Shown piece after piece: positions 12,013 through 24,800 of a DNA stretch of 64,000 nt; position 1 is the stretch's first letter; each line of letters begins with the position of its first letter. Source of the stretch: Parasitella parasitica (lineage: Eukaryota > Mucoromycota > Mucoromycetes > Mucorales > Mucoraceae); NCBI GenBank assembly GCA_025201805.1, contig MU619273.1, positions 1-64,000 of the forward strand, written 5' to 3'. The notes beneath the pieces are model-generated. The model ran no database searches. It was not told where the DNA came from and saw only the letters and a list, made by a program, of their open reading frames with translations. The position numbers and the translations under genes are program-made.

Positions 12013-13288
12013 TAATTCTGCCTTTTTATTGATATCGAAAGAGAGAAGAGGAGAAGGAAGAAGGGCGTTGAAATGTGAAAAAATGCATGCACCTCGATTT
12101 CTTCAAGACCGCACTGCTATTTCATCTTGTTTTCCTGTTGTACAAACCTAAATGTAATTTTGGGTGCTGCTTGTGATTCATTCCAGCACACATTATAGTC
12201 ACGTCTTTGAGATTCATCATTTTATTTTTGGTGTATCGTGGAATTGAATGCAAACCCTGCATCACATGCAATTAAAATCGTCTGTGTTGACTCGATTGTA
12301 TACTATATACAAACAAAATATCCACAAGGATAATGCAAAAGCTTAATTTTCGTTGCTGTTTTATCTGCATTTACATTTTTCAAGAGGGTATTATTATTTG
12401 CATTATCCAAAACATACACACACACACACACACACACATACACACACACTTTTTCCATCATTTACTAATAAAAATTAGCATGAAGACATCAAATATCATT
12501 CAAGATTGCCCTACAAATGACTTTTCAATTTCTGCTTCAAAGTTATGTCTACAAATGCTAACACACTCCTAGTTATTGCAAATATAAACACATTATAGGT
12601 ACAAAACAATGTCGTTAAGCGTTAAAATCACAATGAATGCGAAAATATTTTAAAACGTGAGAGGATATCTGATGTATAATTTTGTAAGCAACGTAAAGCT
12701 CAAGTGCATAATAAAACTTACTGACGATTTGATCAGGAAGCCTTTACGAAACGTAAATTTGGGATTTACTGTAGAGAAATATTAGAAGACTTTATAAAGA
12801 TTCCTTAAAGTCTACTCACATCAAGATTATTTAAACAGGTTTGTGAAAAAAGAACAAATCTTGATAGATTTACATCTTGCCATATTTCAGCATAAAACAC
12901 AAGTTACAATTGCTGAAACTATAAAACAACGTATAAAAAAATGTTGTCACTAATAAAGACCAAAACAAGTGGCTTCCGCTTCGTTGCTATTACTACTACC
13001 ACTGCTACTCTGGTTAAACATTACAGAAAATCTTGGGATAGCTTTGATATTGCCTTCGCTTCGGATCCCGAAGTGATACGGTACAATCTCTGTGAACCGG
13101 GATTTATTTTCAGTATATGCTGCAATGAAAAACAACGATATTTCCTACTTCCTGAGCTAATCTAAGCTAAGAGAGGCATCTCTTAAAACTAGGGTATTTT
13201 CAACTGTACTGACTTTTTTTTCTTTTCATCTATTTAAAAAGTTAGGTTAAAATTTCAATATGCTTGCTTTTTAATTTATGATCTTGCA
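12013..13288. other. Intergenic region with CA microsatellite
   Basis: Divergent promoter region between the CASTOR-like gene (minus) and the glycosyltransferase gene (plus). It holds a CA repeat at 12415-12449 and overlapping sense and antisense short frames at 12941-13165 that look like chance. No gene is supported. Confidence 0.5.
12415..12449. repeat. (CA)n microsatellite
   Basis: About 17 CA units with one TA interruption. Confidence 0.95.
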
Positions 13289-15160
13289 ATGAAATTTTAT
13301 AATAAAGCCATATTTCTGTTTCTAGCAAGTTTGATGGTTGAGAAAACCTGCAATGCGACCGAATTGAACCCAACGTTTCAGGAGGAACAGCACCCCAAGA
13401 AAATTGCATTCTTTGCACCATTTGGTGGTGCATCGCACATTAACTGGGTGCTAAATATCGGTAATGAGCTTGGTATCAGAGGCCATAACTTTAGCTTTCT
13501 TACAGTGGTCAGTATTTTGCTTATTTTATCAGTTCATAACGAGTCAGGTAGCATGTGAAGACTGAAACTTGTCGTTGTACATAGGATGAGTATGTCAAAT
13601 TCGGTAGATCAAGCCCTCATGTACAAACAATAGCTATCGGTCAAGGCGTCGACACTAGCAATACATCTGCACTCACAAAAGATTCAAAGAAAACAGTTAA
13701 AGACAATATCAAATTCATTGGGAAAACATTTGATTACATGTATGCCAACTTTGAAAGAGGTATATAATAATAATATACATCTGCCTACAGAATATACTTA
13801 CCTTAAGTTGCGTATCATAGATTTCATTGCAGCAAAAGAATATTTCAAGGACAATGGCATTGATTTGGCTATATGTGATCATTTTTCAGATGCATGTTAT
13901 AGCGCAGCCAACATGCTAAACATTCCATATATCATTACACTCGCAGTACCACTTACGAAGGGTATGTGCACATATTGTCAAGATGGCATAAAGGTCTTTT
14001 ACTAACTGCTCGTTATATGCGCATATGTCTATATAGATTCTAGTGCTACATACATCAATAGTAAACTAACCACAATGGCAGATTTCACGACTGAATTTCA
14101 GTCATTTGGCACTCGGTTTACCAACAAATTCGTTGTGCCTCTATTAGAGACAAAGGAATTAGCACCTGTTCTGAATTCTTTAGCAGAAAGAAAGCGAAAA
14201 GTTGGGCTGCCTGCTAAAATGGAAGATCCTACCAAAACATGGAAGAATTCTCTCAAGCTTGTCAATTCATTGCACGGCTTTTCTCCTGCTAGACCATTGG
14301 GTCCACTTGTTGAATATGTAGGACCTATTGTCCCCAAATTTTATCAACCACTGTCTTTTGAATTGAAAGAGTATTTGGATGCTCATGAGCGAATTGCTTA
14401 TATTGCGTTTGGTCAAATTGCTACCCCAGTTGAAAAAGACATCACGCTCATATTAGCGGGTCTACTGGAGAGCATAGAGCAGGGCAAATTAGATGGGTTC
14501 CTCTGGGCATCTGTCCACGCTGCTGGCTTCTTCCCAGATACAATTATCACTTCGTCAAACACTACTTACAACGTACAAGACATGTTTAATCCAAAACACC
14601 CTTATGCTCGTGTCATCAAATGGGCGCCTCAGACCGCTGTCCTTCACCATCCCTCTACCAAATTATTTGTTTCGCATGGAGGCCTTGGTTCGTGGTACGA
14701 GTCCATGTATTCAGGAACTCGTATGATCATGTTCCCTTTCTTTGGTGATCAGCCTGGTAACGCCTTGGTGATTGAGCGCAGCAAGTTAGGGGGTATTTTA
14801 AGCGCTGATTTTACTGTTCCTCAGGCAGTGGAGCTGTTTCGTCAGGTCATAGCTGACGAAGATGGTGAAATCATGAGCAGTGTAAAACGATACCAAGCGT
14901 TAGTTCAAATACATTCCAGACGAGGTGTTGTCAAAGGTGCTGACTTGATCGAAGAAGTCGCATACACACATAGAGATGGGTTTTTAAAGCATCGACAAAG
15001 TGCTGATCAGCGTATGAATTACTTAAAGTCGCATGATCTTGACTTGTATGGAGCTCTGTTGATGACCGTCATTGTTGGTTTGTGGGCAACTATCAAGGCT
15101 ATCAAACTCGTCTCAGTGCACTTGAAGAATACGCCAACAGAAAAAGTAAAGAAGCACTAG
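13289..15160 (+). CDS. UDP-glycosyltransferase (GT1), signal peptide and C-terminal membrane anchor
   Basis: Four exons, about 530 residues. The start MKFYNKAIFLFLASLMVEKT forms a signal peptide. A first Rossmann strand follows (KIAFFAPFGGASHINWVLNI), and the C-terminal half carries the UGT donor-binding signature (VIKWAPQTAVLHHP...FVSHGGLGSWYESM...FFGDQPGNA). A hydrophobic helix near the C-terminus (ALLMTVIVGLWATIKAI) and a basic tail ending KKH fit an ER-type membrane anchor, as in animal UGTs and fungal sterol or xenobiotic UGT-like proteins. Donor is expected to be a UDP-sugar; the acceptor cannot be told. Introns fall after FLTV, after NFER and after AVPLTK. The neighbour downstream on the same strand is unrelated in function. 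Confidence 0.88.
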
Positions 15161-15441
15161 AATTTAAACTAGCAACTTTTTATAATAAACAATGTTTATA
15201 TGCTTGGATCATTTCGATATGTAGCCATGCCAATCTTCCAGAATATTGTCAATTATCTGAACATTTAGACTTGGCCCTGGATGAACTTGATTTTACGTAT
15301 ACAGGACAAATCAATGATTGCTGTGTACTTGGATGTACAATGATCTCTTTCGTGACTTCGGGTAGGCAGGCACTACAACTAGGAAAAATTGAGTGCCAAC
15401 ACTCGCAACCTTTTTCTCCTCCTCTTACAGATAGAAAAAAG

Positions 15442-17174
15442 ATGCAACCTCAACCTCACGTGTATCCACAACATCCAGGTAACATACAACAACCTGGAGG
15501 GATGGTCCCACCTCAGGGAATGCCACCTGGAGCCATGCAATTTAGAAAGAGACCCAGTGAAGCGGATACACTGGCAAAGCACATCAAGTAAGTATAAGCT
15601 TTATACGTGTCTTGCAGCAAACCTATCTAATTCGCTATGACAGAAAGAAGAGACCAACGGATAAGAATATGCCACCGCAGGTAAAACAAGTCAGTGTTTG
15701 ACTGAGAGCTTTTTCTAATGTGTTTATAGATTGAATCCTTTGTGCCAGAATCAAAGTTGTATACAGATCTTGTAGAATTTGAAAAGAAATTGGACGCAAC
15801 TATCATGAGAAAGAGATTAGACATTCAAGAAGCCTTGGGAAAGCCTACAAAGGTATATACGGCGCCTTAAAGAGAATAGAATAGAGTGTTTAACAAGCTG
15901 TTTTGACAAGGTCCATCGCACATTGCGTCTTTTCATTTCCAATACAACATCAGATCAATCCTCGACGGCCGAAGACGAGAATGCCTTTGATTTAAACAAT
16001 GGAAATGTCCCTAGTTGGACGCTCAAAATTGAAGGAAAATTGCTAGATGTAAGTTTGGTTTTTCTTTATCATCAAGCATTAGACTAACAGTGGTATTAGC
16101 CTGCTGCACAGACAAAAAAAGCAGAGTCTGCGCAGAAGCTTACTACATTTTTTCGCTCTGTGGTTGTGGAATTAGAAAGAGATGCCAATTTATATCCAGA
16201 AGGGAATTTGATTGAGGTAACTCATAGATCTATGAATGATGCCGTCGTACTGAAACACTGTCTAGTGGCAAAAACAACCAAACACACCTGATTTTGACGC
16301 AATTGAGATCAAGAGAAAGGGAGATGTCAATGTCAAGGCCAAAATAATCGTCCATCTTGATTCTAACCCTCAAAAGTTCAAATTGAGCCCTGCATTGGCC
16401 GATTTATTGGATGTAAAAATGGAAACGAAACCTCAAATTGTTATGGGCATTTGGAATTATTGTAAAGTAAGTGAAAAGTAAAGGAAGGGAGAATCTCTCT
16501 ATACCAAGAGCCTTGATTAAAACAAATCATGGAAATCTTCAGAATCATAAACTTCAGGACGCAGAGGATAAGCGCCTTATTCGTTGTGATAATCGCTTGG
16601 GCCAGATTTTCGGTTATCCTCAGCTTCATTTCTCTCAGCTTCCTGAACTTATCACACAGCATTTAAGCCGGCCTGATCCAGTTGTCATCGAATATACAAT
16701 CCGCGTTGATAAGCCATTACATCAGTCATCTAAAGCTTACGATATTGATATCGAAATAGACAGTGCTGTTCGACAAAAGATGATGCACATCGTCTCGTCT
16801 ACTTCGACGCAAAAGGAAATCATGGCCTTAGATGATAAGATTGTTCAATGTGTACAGAGCATCAACAATAGCAAAATCAAGCGCGATTTTTTGATACAGT
16901 TCTCCAAGGAGCCTGTCGAGTTCATCAACAAATGGATTGCAAGTCAGGCTAGGGATTTAGAGGTCATTTTAGGCGAAAGTAAAGTTAATTTAGAGGAGAT
17001 GAGACAAAGTGATTTCTATAAACAGCCTTGGATGAAGGAGGCAGTGTTCCATTATCTGACCACAAAGGTAAGCTACCATACACAGGCATTGCCATTGCCA
17101 TTGCTAATGAAAATCCTGCTCTTTCTATACAGACACAACAACGTATGCAGGAATTACTTGGATTCCAATCATAA
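15442..17174 (+). CDS. SWI/SNF-type chromatin remodelling subunit with SWIB domain (SMARCD / Snf12 / Rsc6 family)
   Basis: About eight exons; a protein near 480 residues. A Pro/Gln/Met-rich N-terminus ([18 protein letters not shown]) is followed by [26 protein letters not shown], then a coiled segment ([21 protein letters not shown]) typical of SMARCD. The SWIB fold is split by an intron: [20 protein letters not shown] then [20 protein letters not shown]. The C-terminus ([20 protein letters not shown]) is the conserved SMARCD tail; the last exon ends MQELLGFQS. It would be a core subunit of SWI/SNF or RSC; I cannot separate the two. The start is the first ATG of the conserved frame; an upstream frame continues through 15082, so an additional 5' exon is possible. 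The stop lies 35 bp from the stop of the convergent lactonase. Confidence 0.88.
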
Positions 17175-17209
17175 ATTTATTATCAATCGAATAAAATTTT
17201 TCTGTTTCT

Positions 17210-18379
17210 CTAAACCCAAAATTGGATGCAAGTGGGTTGCACATGGGCAACGCTGGATACTTGCTTCAATGAACCAGTGTCAGGATTGATTTTAAACACA
17301 ACGATATTGTCAGAATCCTACATGTCTCATTGATTAGTATTCATATAGTTGATGCACGCCATTTCGTCTACACTGCCACGAACCTTATTTCCAACCAAAA
17401 TGAACGAACCAGTAGGGTCCAAAGTAAAATGGCGAGGGTGCTTTCCACCAGTTTTCTGATATCCCACCAGAGTAAGCTTACCAGTTCTTTCATCAATCTC
17501 AAAAATAGTGAGAGCGTCGTATCCACGCATCGAGACGTACAAAAATTTACCATTTGGTGAGATGTCGATTTCAGAGCCTAGATTCTCGCCAGCCCAATCC
17601 TTTGGCAACGCATGAATCTGCTGTACCTTGTAAAATTTACCTTGATGGAAATTAAATTCGAGCATGTAGACATCATTCGAGAGCTCAGATACGACATAGC
17701 AAAAGTTGTTGTGGTTGGGAGCAAATTTGAGATGGCGAGGACCAGCACCCTTTGGAAACTCAAACGTAGAATGGTTTGTGAGCTTTCCAGTGCTATTGCG
17801 GTCAAACTTGTAGGTGACAAGAATGTCACATCCGAGATCATTGCAGAAAGCATAGTGCTGGGCAATGGGGTCGAGATCAATGGAATGGACGTGCGGTTTC
17901 TCTTGACGATCGGGTACACCCAATGTAGACTGATAAGTTTGACTATGAACTGGGTTGCAGATCACCTCACCCAACACAGAGTCCGGAGCACCAGGATTTT
18001 CTATAGGAATTACACTGACAGATCCACCTGTATAGTTAGCAACCAGCAAATAACTGCCACTTATGTCGACGGTGGCGTGGCAAGGATCTTGGCCATTTGA
18101 AGGCTGCTCATTCACGAGAGTCAATTGCCCTGTCTCCTTATTACGTGTGTACGCAGATACATAGCCTGTCTTTTGTCCTTTGTATTCTCCTACTTCATTG
18201 ACAGCATACAAATGCTGGTTACTTGTGTGCAATGTAAAGTAAGATGGATTAACGGATTCGGCAGCCAACCCTTTTCGTGTCAATGCACCGGTACGAGTGT
18301 TGAAACTATATTGATAAATGCCCACACTCTGTTCATTGGTATATCCGGAAACGTAAACTGGTAATTCTTCGGAAGTCAT
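17210..18379 (-). CDS. Seven-bladed beta-propeller lactonase (6-phosphogluconolactonase / muconate cyclase-like)
   Basis: Two exons on the minus strand: 17384-18379 and 17210-17317, 367 residues. The start MTSEELPVYVSGYTNEQSVG opens repeated blades such as YVSGYT, YAVNEVGEY, YLLVANYTGGSVSVIP, FCYVVSELSNDVYM and FLYVSMRGYDALTIFEI, the pattern of the lactonase family PF10282. An unspliced reading stops at 17327 after a tail that does not look like a propeller strand. Removing 17318-17383 (GTTCGT donor, TGTAG acceptor) gives GNKDSDNIVVFKINPDTGS, the expected last blade closing the propeller, ending TCIQFWV. Cytosolic hydrolysis of a sugar lactone is likely; the exact substrate is unknown. It is convergent with the SWIB gene with only 35 bp between stops. 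Confidence 0.85.
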
Positions 18380-19526
18380 TGCAAAACAAACCGTGAAAAA
18401 TGGGAAAAGAAAAAATACTGATGTAATCTAATAGAGGCTGCCTTTTAGTGGTATTTGCAGTGTGTCGTACTCAGCATGACGCCATAGACATGTCTTGAAT
18501 TCCCTAAAAAAGTGTAATGTTCAATTTACGAAGCTTATCTTGGCTGATTATCATATCATTTCGGTCATTAATTGTATTTCTGTTTCTTTTACTACTTTTA
18601 TCTGTACGTTCGTACACCAGAAACAAGCTATAATGAATTTAGTACCAACCACTGAGTTGCTTTGAAAACAAATCCTAAAAAGTAAAAATACCTGCAAACG
18701 CAAGAAATTTATCGGCAGATTTAAACGAGATGCACATGAAAGTACTCTTTATTTAAGTAGCATGACTTTAGTGCCTTCTTATAAATCCATCGTCTCTTCT
18801 ATTAGTATTATGGAAACCTACCACGAAATTTAAAGAGCACTCCAATTCTGTAAGATTTGCCTGTTTTATAAAATGTATTAACATTAAAGCGACATAATAG
18901 GGCTTAAAACATACCCTTCCAAAGAGAAAGCTTTGCCATTGTTGAAAAGAACGGCTTTATGCTCAGGCAATACGTTGGCAGTTTCATAGAGTTTGCACTG
19001 AAAGAGATGGCAATTTTTACTGTCCTGGGGGTATATTGGAATCCATCATCCGTTCAATGAAGTAAGAATTTTGCACGTAATTGATTCCAGTAAACTTAGA
19101 GTTTGCTAGCAATGTTGATTAGTTGATAAAGTTGCTGAGCATTAAGTCAAGCGATGATAATGGTTTGATGAAATTGCTGTCCAAAGTCAAACACAGAATG
19201 CGTTCATCAGAATTATAAAGTGTCAAATAAAAAGGTATTATTGTACAGTACTTGAGATATATAAGCATCCATCTTTTACAGATTTCTTAGCAGCTCATAA
19301 TACAGTACATTCTTTAAAAAGACTGAATTTTAAGATGCTTCGAGCTTTAATTTGAGAAAAACAATAATTATAAAAAACTTGACGTTATTTTTGTACGTGG
19401 AACTCGTTTATGAATTGAATTAATACATTTTTTGTGCTTCAGATGTTCAAAACGTATTCGTCTAAATATTTTGGATTCTACATTCGTACAGTTTATTTAA
19501 AAATGAGAATATCCTGGGAGGAATCT
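18380..19526. other. Intergenic between lactonase and ureG; protein-like patches on minus strand
   Basis: Both flanking genes are minus strand. Most of the stretch is AT-rich, but 18914-19230 on the minus strand reads, in pieces, like coding sequence: DERILCLTLDSNFIKPLSSL, then TGINYVQNSYFIERMMDSNI, then CKLYETANVLPEHKAVLF. The pieces are separated by stops, and I could not join them with normal splice sites. I recognise no family. This may be a small intron-rich gene or a decaying one. Confidence 0.35.
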
Positions 19527-20801
19527 TTAAGAAGATTCTTTCGCAGCACCACTTGCACGCCATTCACCCAAGATAAGCGAAATAATATCCTCCATACCAA
19601 CACCATTCTTTACCTGAGCAAAGATTGTAGGTCCATCACCTCTATTTTTATAGTAGAAATATCAGTATAAATGCGATTTCTCGTCTTCTCAAGCTGTATT
19701 TTATCTTCATTATACCTCATTTTCTTTGCATCGCGAGCCATGACATCAAGGTCGGCTCCAATAATGGTGGCCAAATCTGTCTTGTTTACAATCAATAAAT
19801 CACTCTGAGTGATACCAGGGCCTTTTGTAATATGAAAGATAAGCACAATGTCAATAAATACAATATTAGTTCCAAGTTATTTCTTGAATACATACCTCCT
19901 TTTCTGGGAACTTTATCACCTCCAGCAACGTCAATAACATAGATAATGTAATCAGCTATATTGGCACTTTAAATATCAGTATTCTGAATACAGATAACGG
20001 AATAACAAAAAAATACCTAATTCTCGGCTACACAAAAAAGGGAGATTAGGTTTCGTACATCCTATAATTCCAGCGAGTTGAATCTTACCTATAGTTGGCA
20101 GCCAAATTATCACCACCAGATTCGATCAATAGCAATTGTGTATTGAATTTGCCATGAAGAGTTTCCAAAGCATTCAAGTTGGCAGAAACATCTTCGCTGT
20201 AAAAAAGAAAACTGTCAGCTGATGAAAAATACGAAGCATTAGTGCAAAATTTACCGAATAGCCTAGATAAATCATATAATTAATATCATACATAACAGAC
20301 ACATGGGAAAATCAATCAACTTACGGCATGAGGACAGCCACCTGTTTCGATAGCAGCAATACGCTCCTCAGGCAGAGCAGCATTACGTACCAAGAACTCG
20401 GTATCCTCCTTTGTAAAGATGTCATTAGTGACAGCTGCAATGGAGTACTTGTCACGGAGGCGTTGACACAATGCCAACATCAATGCAGTCTTTCCGGAAC
20501 CAACAGGTCTAATTGAAAACCCAACGTTCATAAATCAGATATACATGCGTTTCAATTAAAATCCATTCATGATATACCCTCCAATGCCAACAGTGAATGC
20601 TCTTTCTGTCCAATCACGGTTGTTGTAAATTGCTTTGGGGCGCTCCTGATAGAGGCCAGGGGAATCCATTTGTTCGTGTGTATGTCCATGTTCGCGAACA
20701 CCATGATCATGATTATGAACGTGACCATCCCCATGATCGTGGACGGCGTTATTGTTAGCGTTGGGTGAGGAATGTTCCTCGAAGCGACAAGTATCAGCCA
20801 T
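19527..20801 (-). CDS. ureG: Urease accessory GTPase UreG
   Basis: Minus-strand gene with several short exons (start 20801, stop 19527). The N-terminus is His/Asp-rich ([20 protein letters not shown]), a nickel- or zinc-binding extension seen in plant and fungal UreG. The P-loop is formed across an intron (GIGG joined to [14 protein letters not shown]). Then come [30 protein letters not shown] (the CPH metal site), [34 protein letters not shown] and the NKTDLA G4 motif; the last exon ends [13 protein letters not shown]. UreG supplies GTP hydrolysis for nickel insertion into apo-urease together with UreD and UreF. The gene is divergent from the urease gene starting at 21803, so the two may share an upstream region. 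Confidence 0.93.
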
Positions 20802-21802
20802 TTTAAAGAAAAAGATTGGTGGGAAGGTAAAAAGTAAAGGCTACTGAAACGCGACATTTGATACATCTTTTATAGGATTGAATTGGCTGCCAATTTTCTC
20901 ACAGCTATTTGAGTCTATTTTCAATCCCGTAATGCACCCGGTCGGTTAAAGATCCGTTACACACCTGTTTATAGCCTAAATGCTTGCTCCTTTTAGGACA
21001 AGAGGAGGAGAGTTTGTTTACATTACATCAAACGTTAAAGAAGTATGTAGTCGTTGATAAACAGGTATGTGACCCCTCCTTGTTTGCATTTGATGAAATT
21101 CTCATATCTATAAACAGCATAAGCGTTCTTGGAGCTGAAAAACGGCTAGAACCATGACTCATAAATCTGAAAATTACTTTGCCATTGGCTCAACATCAGC
21201 ATTCGAACTGAACAGAGAAGACATCGTGAGTATAAATGACAACATCGCTGCATAACTAGTTTTAAAACAGCGAATCATTTACTAGAGCAATTCACCATGG
21301 TAACTCGTCTATTGATCAGAGCGATATCTTACCACTACTGGGCAAATGGACACAAGATTGAAATGTCGAATTAAAAGGCCATTGTAGATCAGGTAATATC
21401 AGGGCTTGAATGCTGTCTTTTTTTTTTTTTTTCCTTATCAGACGGGTGTTTATTTTTGGTCATACAAATAGAAAATGAAAAACTCCTCTAAACCAACCAA
21501 TTGCTAATTTTGACAGGAGCTTCTTGGAAATCTTTACTAAAACGGAAGCAAATCTGAATGTAGGGTCATGGTTGCAATGTACAACCATATAAGCGACTGA
21601 AATATACCATTTAGTCAACATACGCTCCGAAAAAAGCTCGCCGTCATCGGGAATCCTTACTAATAATTGTAATATGATGAATGGTTCATCTGTATATCTA
21701 TCGAGTCGGTTTTCTTTCCCTTTTTTTCTTTTCTTCTTTTTTTCTTTTCTTCGTATCCTTCGACTCTCTTTTCCTGTATCATTTTTTGCAAGTATAAACA
21801 AG
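20802..21802. other. Divergent ureG-urease intergenic region
   Basis: About 1 kb between the two urease-system starts. It contains an ATG-led frame on the plus strand at 21154 (MTHKSENYFAIGSTSAFELN) followed by a GTGAGT donor-like site, but the likely next exon runs into stops in the matching phase. I cannot support a gene. A C/T-rich stretch (21715-21780) directly precedes the urease start and probably belongs to its promoter or 5' UTR. Confidence 0.45.
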
Positions 21803-24800
21803 ATGAAGTTGATTCCCCGTGAATTAGATAAACTGTTGCTTTCTCAAGGTAAGTCAAATCAAATCAAGCAGACGGATTACAATAAACAAAATGTCCAACC
21901 GAATTACACAACGCAGCAGCATATTTGTGCGTCTGTTTTAAGCCTAAACCAAGTTTATTTATTCACTATTTTGGGAAAATTATAATGTAGTGGGAGCATT
22001 GGCTCAAAAACGACTAGCTCGAGGCGTCAAGCTGAATTATGTGGAAACTATTGCACTTTTGTCATCTCAGCTGTTGGAATTGATGCGGGACGGATGCTAT
22101 TCAGTGTCTCAGTTGATGGATTTAGGAAAGCAAATGCTGGGTAGACGACATGTACTACCTGATGTTATGGATATGGTCAAAGAGGTTCAAATAGAAGGTA
22201 CATTTCCTGACGGCACCTACCTCGTGACAGTACATGATCCCATCTGTACGGATAATGGCAACATCGAGTTGGCATTGTATGGCTCGTTTTACCCAGTCCC
22301 AGATGAGTCCAAGTTTGATTTACCTACTCCTAGGTCTCGTGAAGATGCTCCTGGTGCGATTATAGGTGTGGGAGGCCCAATCCAGCTAAATTTGAACAGA
22401 AAGCGACTGTCTCTGACTGTAACTAATTTTGGAGACCGAGCGATCCAGGTACAGAACAAACAAATACTTGGATTTTGCAATAGAAAATCACTCACATTTG
22501 TTACATACATGTATATGCAGGTTGGCTCTCATTTCCACTTTATTGAGGCAAATAAATTCCTCAACTTTAATCGAGCGCTCGCGTACGGCATGCGCTTAGA
22601 CATCCCCGCTGGATCTGCCGTTCGCTTCGAGCCTGGGGACTTCAAAACGGTAACATTAGTGGAAATCGGTGGAAACAAAATCATTTCTGGAGGTAACAAC
22701 CTGGCGTCTGGACCTGTTGATATGATAAAACTGCCGGAAATTATAAATAATTTGACCTCCTTGGGATTCATGCATGATGCCAACACACCACTGTTACCGA
22801 ATGCACCTCCATACCAGCTGGAACGAGACTATTATATTGACCATTACGGTCCCACCACAGGAGACCTGGTTCGACTGGGAGACACAAACCTCTGGGCTAG
22901 AATCGAACATGATTTCACTCTCTACGGCGATGAGTGTAAGTTTGGCGGTGGCAAAGTATTGAGAGAAGGGATGGGCCAGGCGACAGATGCTTGCGACAAT
23001 CAAGTGTTGGATTTGGTCATCACAAATGCAATGATTTTTGACTACACTGGTATTTACAAGGCTGACATTGGCATCAAGAAAGGGGTTATTGTTGGCATTG
23101 GTAAATCTGGAAACCCTGATATGATGGACAATGTAACTCCTGGCATGATTGTTGGTGTTGGCACTGAAGCCCTTGCTGGCGAAGGTTTGATTTTTACTGC
23201 TGGTGCTATTGATTCGCATGTCCATTATATTTGCCCTCAAATGTGTTACGAGGTAATTTTTGTTGTCCCCTATCTAGTGTAACTGTGCACAAATTCATAA
23301 TGTACAAAAAAGGCCAACAATAATACTTTTTTTTTTTTTTTATTATTATTATTAATATAGGCACTGGCCAGTGGCATCACGACTCTGATTGGAGGTGGCA
23401 CAGGTCCTAATACTGGCTCAAATGCAACAACCTGTACTCCCGGAGACCACCATATTGAAATGATGATGCAGGCTACTGACGATATCCCCCTGAATTTTGG
23501 CTTTACTGGTAAAGGCTGCTGTGCGTCAAAGAAGCCGCTGGAGGAACAGATTCAAGCTGGTTGTCTAGGCCTAAAGATCCATGAAGACTGGGGAGCCACT
23601 CCTGCAGCTATTGATGCATGTATGGAGGTTTGTGATGAATTTGATGTGCAGGTAAAATTACACACATTGCAGCGCATGATGTGCAAGCATAAATAACTCA
23701 CTTTCGCATATATGCAATAGACTACCATCCATACAGATACATTGAACGAAGCTGGCTTTGTTGAATCTACGATTGCTTCATTTAAAGGAAGAACCATCCA
23801 TACCTACCACAGCGAGGGTGCTGGCGGCGGACACGCCCCTGACAGTAAGTTTTGGTCACTGCGTTAATTTACATTCAGTTTCCATATTGACAGCCCCTTT
23901 CTTGCAGTTATTAGCGTCTGCTCCGAGCCCAATGTGCTACCATCTTCAACAAACCCAACCCGACCTTTTACTGCAAACACACTAGACGAACATATCGACA
24001 TGCTTATGGTCTGCCATCACTTGTCGAAAACAATACCAGAAGACGTTGCATTCGCCGAAAGTCGCATTCGAGCAGAGACAATCGCTGCTGAAGATGTGTT
24101 GCATGATATTGGTGCCATCAGTATGATCAGTTCTGATTGTCAGGCAATGGGCCGTGTAGGGGAGGTTGTCTTGAGAACATGGAAAACAGCACATAAAATG
24201 AAGCAGCAACGAGGAAAATTGCCAGAGGATGAGGGCCACTTGGACGATAACTATAGAATCAAGCGATACATTGCCAAATACACAATCAACGTGTAAGATA
24301 TGCTGTGTTGCTCTACTCTACCTGCTATTTTGTTGCTAACTTGTTTTCTTTCTAGAGCACTCGCCCATGGCATCAGTCATTTGGTTGGTTCGATCGAAGT
24401 TGGAAAAATAGCAGATCTTGTTGCGTTTTCGCCTGCATTCTTTGGCAGCAAACCCGAACTTATATTAAAAGGAGGTATCATCGTTTGGGGTCAAATGGGT
24501 AACAATCTATTTTATGTATTTGCAAAAATGTGCAGAAAAAAAAAAAAAGCTTACTGGTTTGATTTTAGGTGATGCCAACGGCTCTATTTCCACTACAGAG
24601 CCAATTATTTCTAGGCCCATGTATGGCTCCTTCCCTTCTAGTCTATCAAAGAGCTGCATGCTGTTTGTCTCTCAGATATCCATCGATAACGGCAGAATAG
24701 AGTCTTATAAATTGAAAAAGCGGGTCGAGCCTGTAAAGAATTGCCGCAATGTGACTAAAAAGGACATGAAGCATAATAGCGCCATGCCAAAAATCTCTGT

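Noticed and set aside
12941..13165. 74-codon plus-strand frame with antisense counterpart at 12950-13135
   Set aside because: Sense and antisense are equally open, there is no family resemblance, and it lies in a divergent promoter region.
23982..24239. Minus-strand frame within urease
   Set aside because: Shadow of the urease coding strand.
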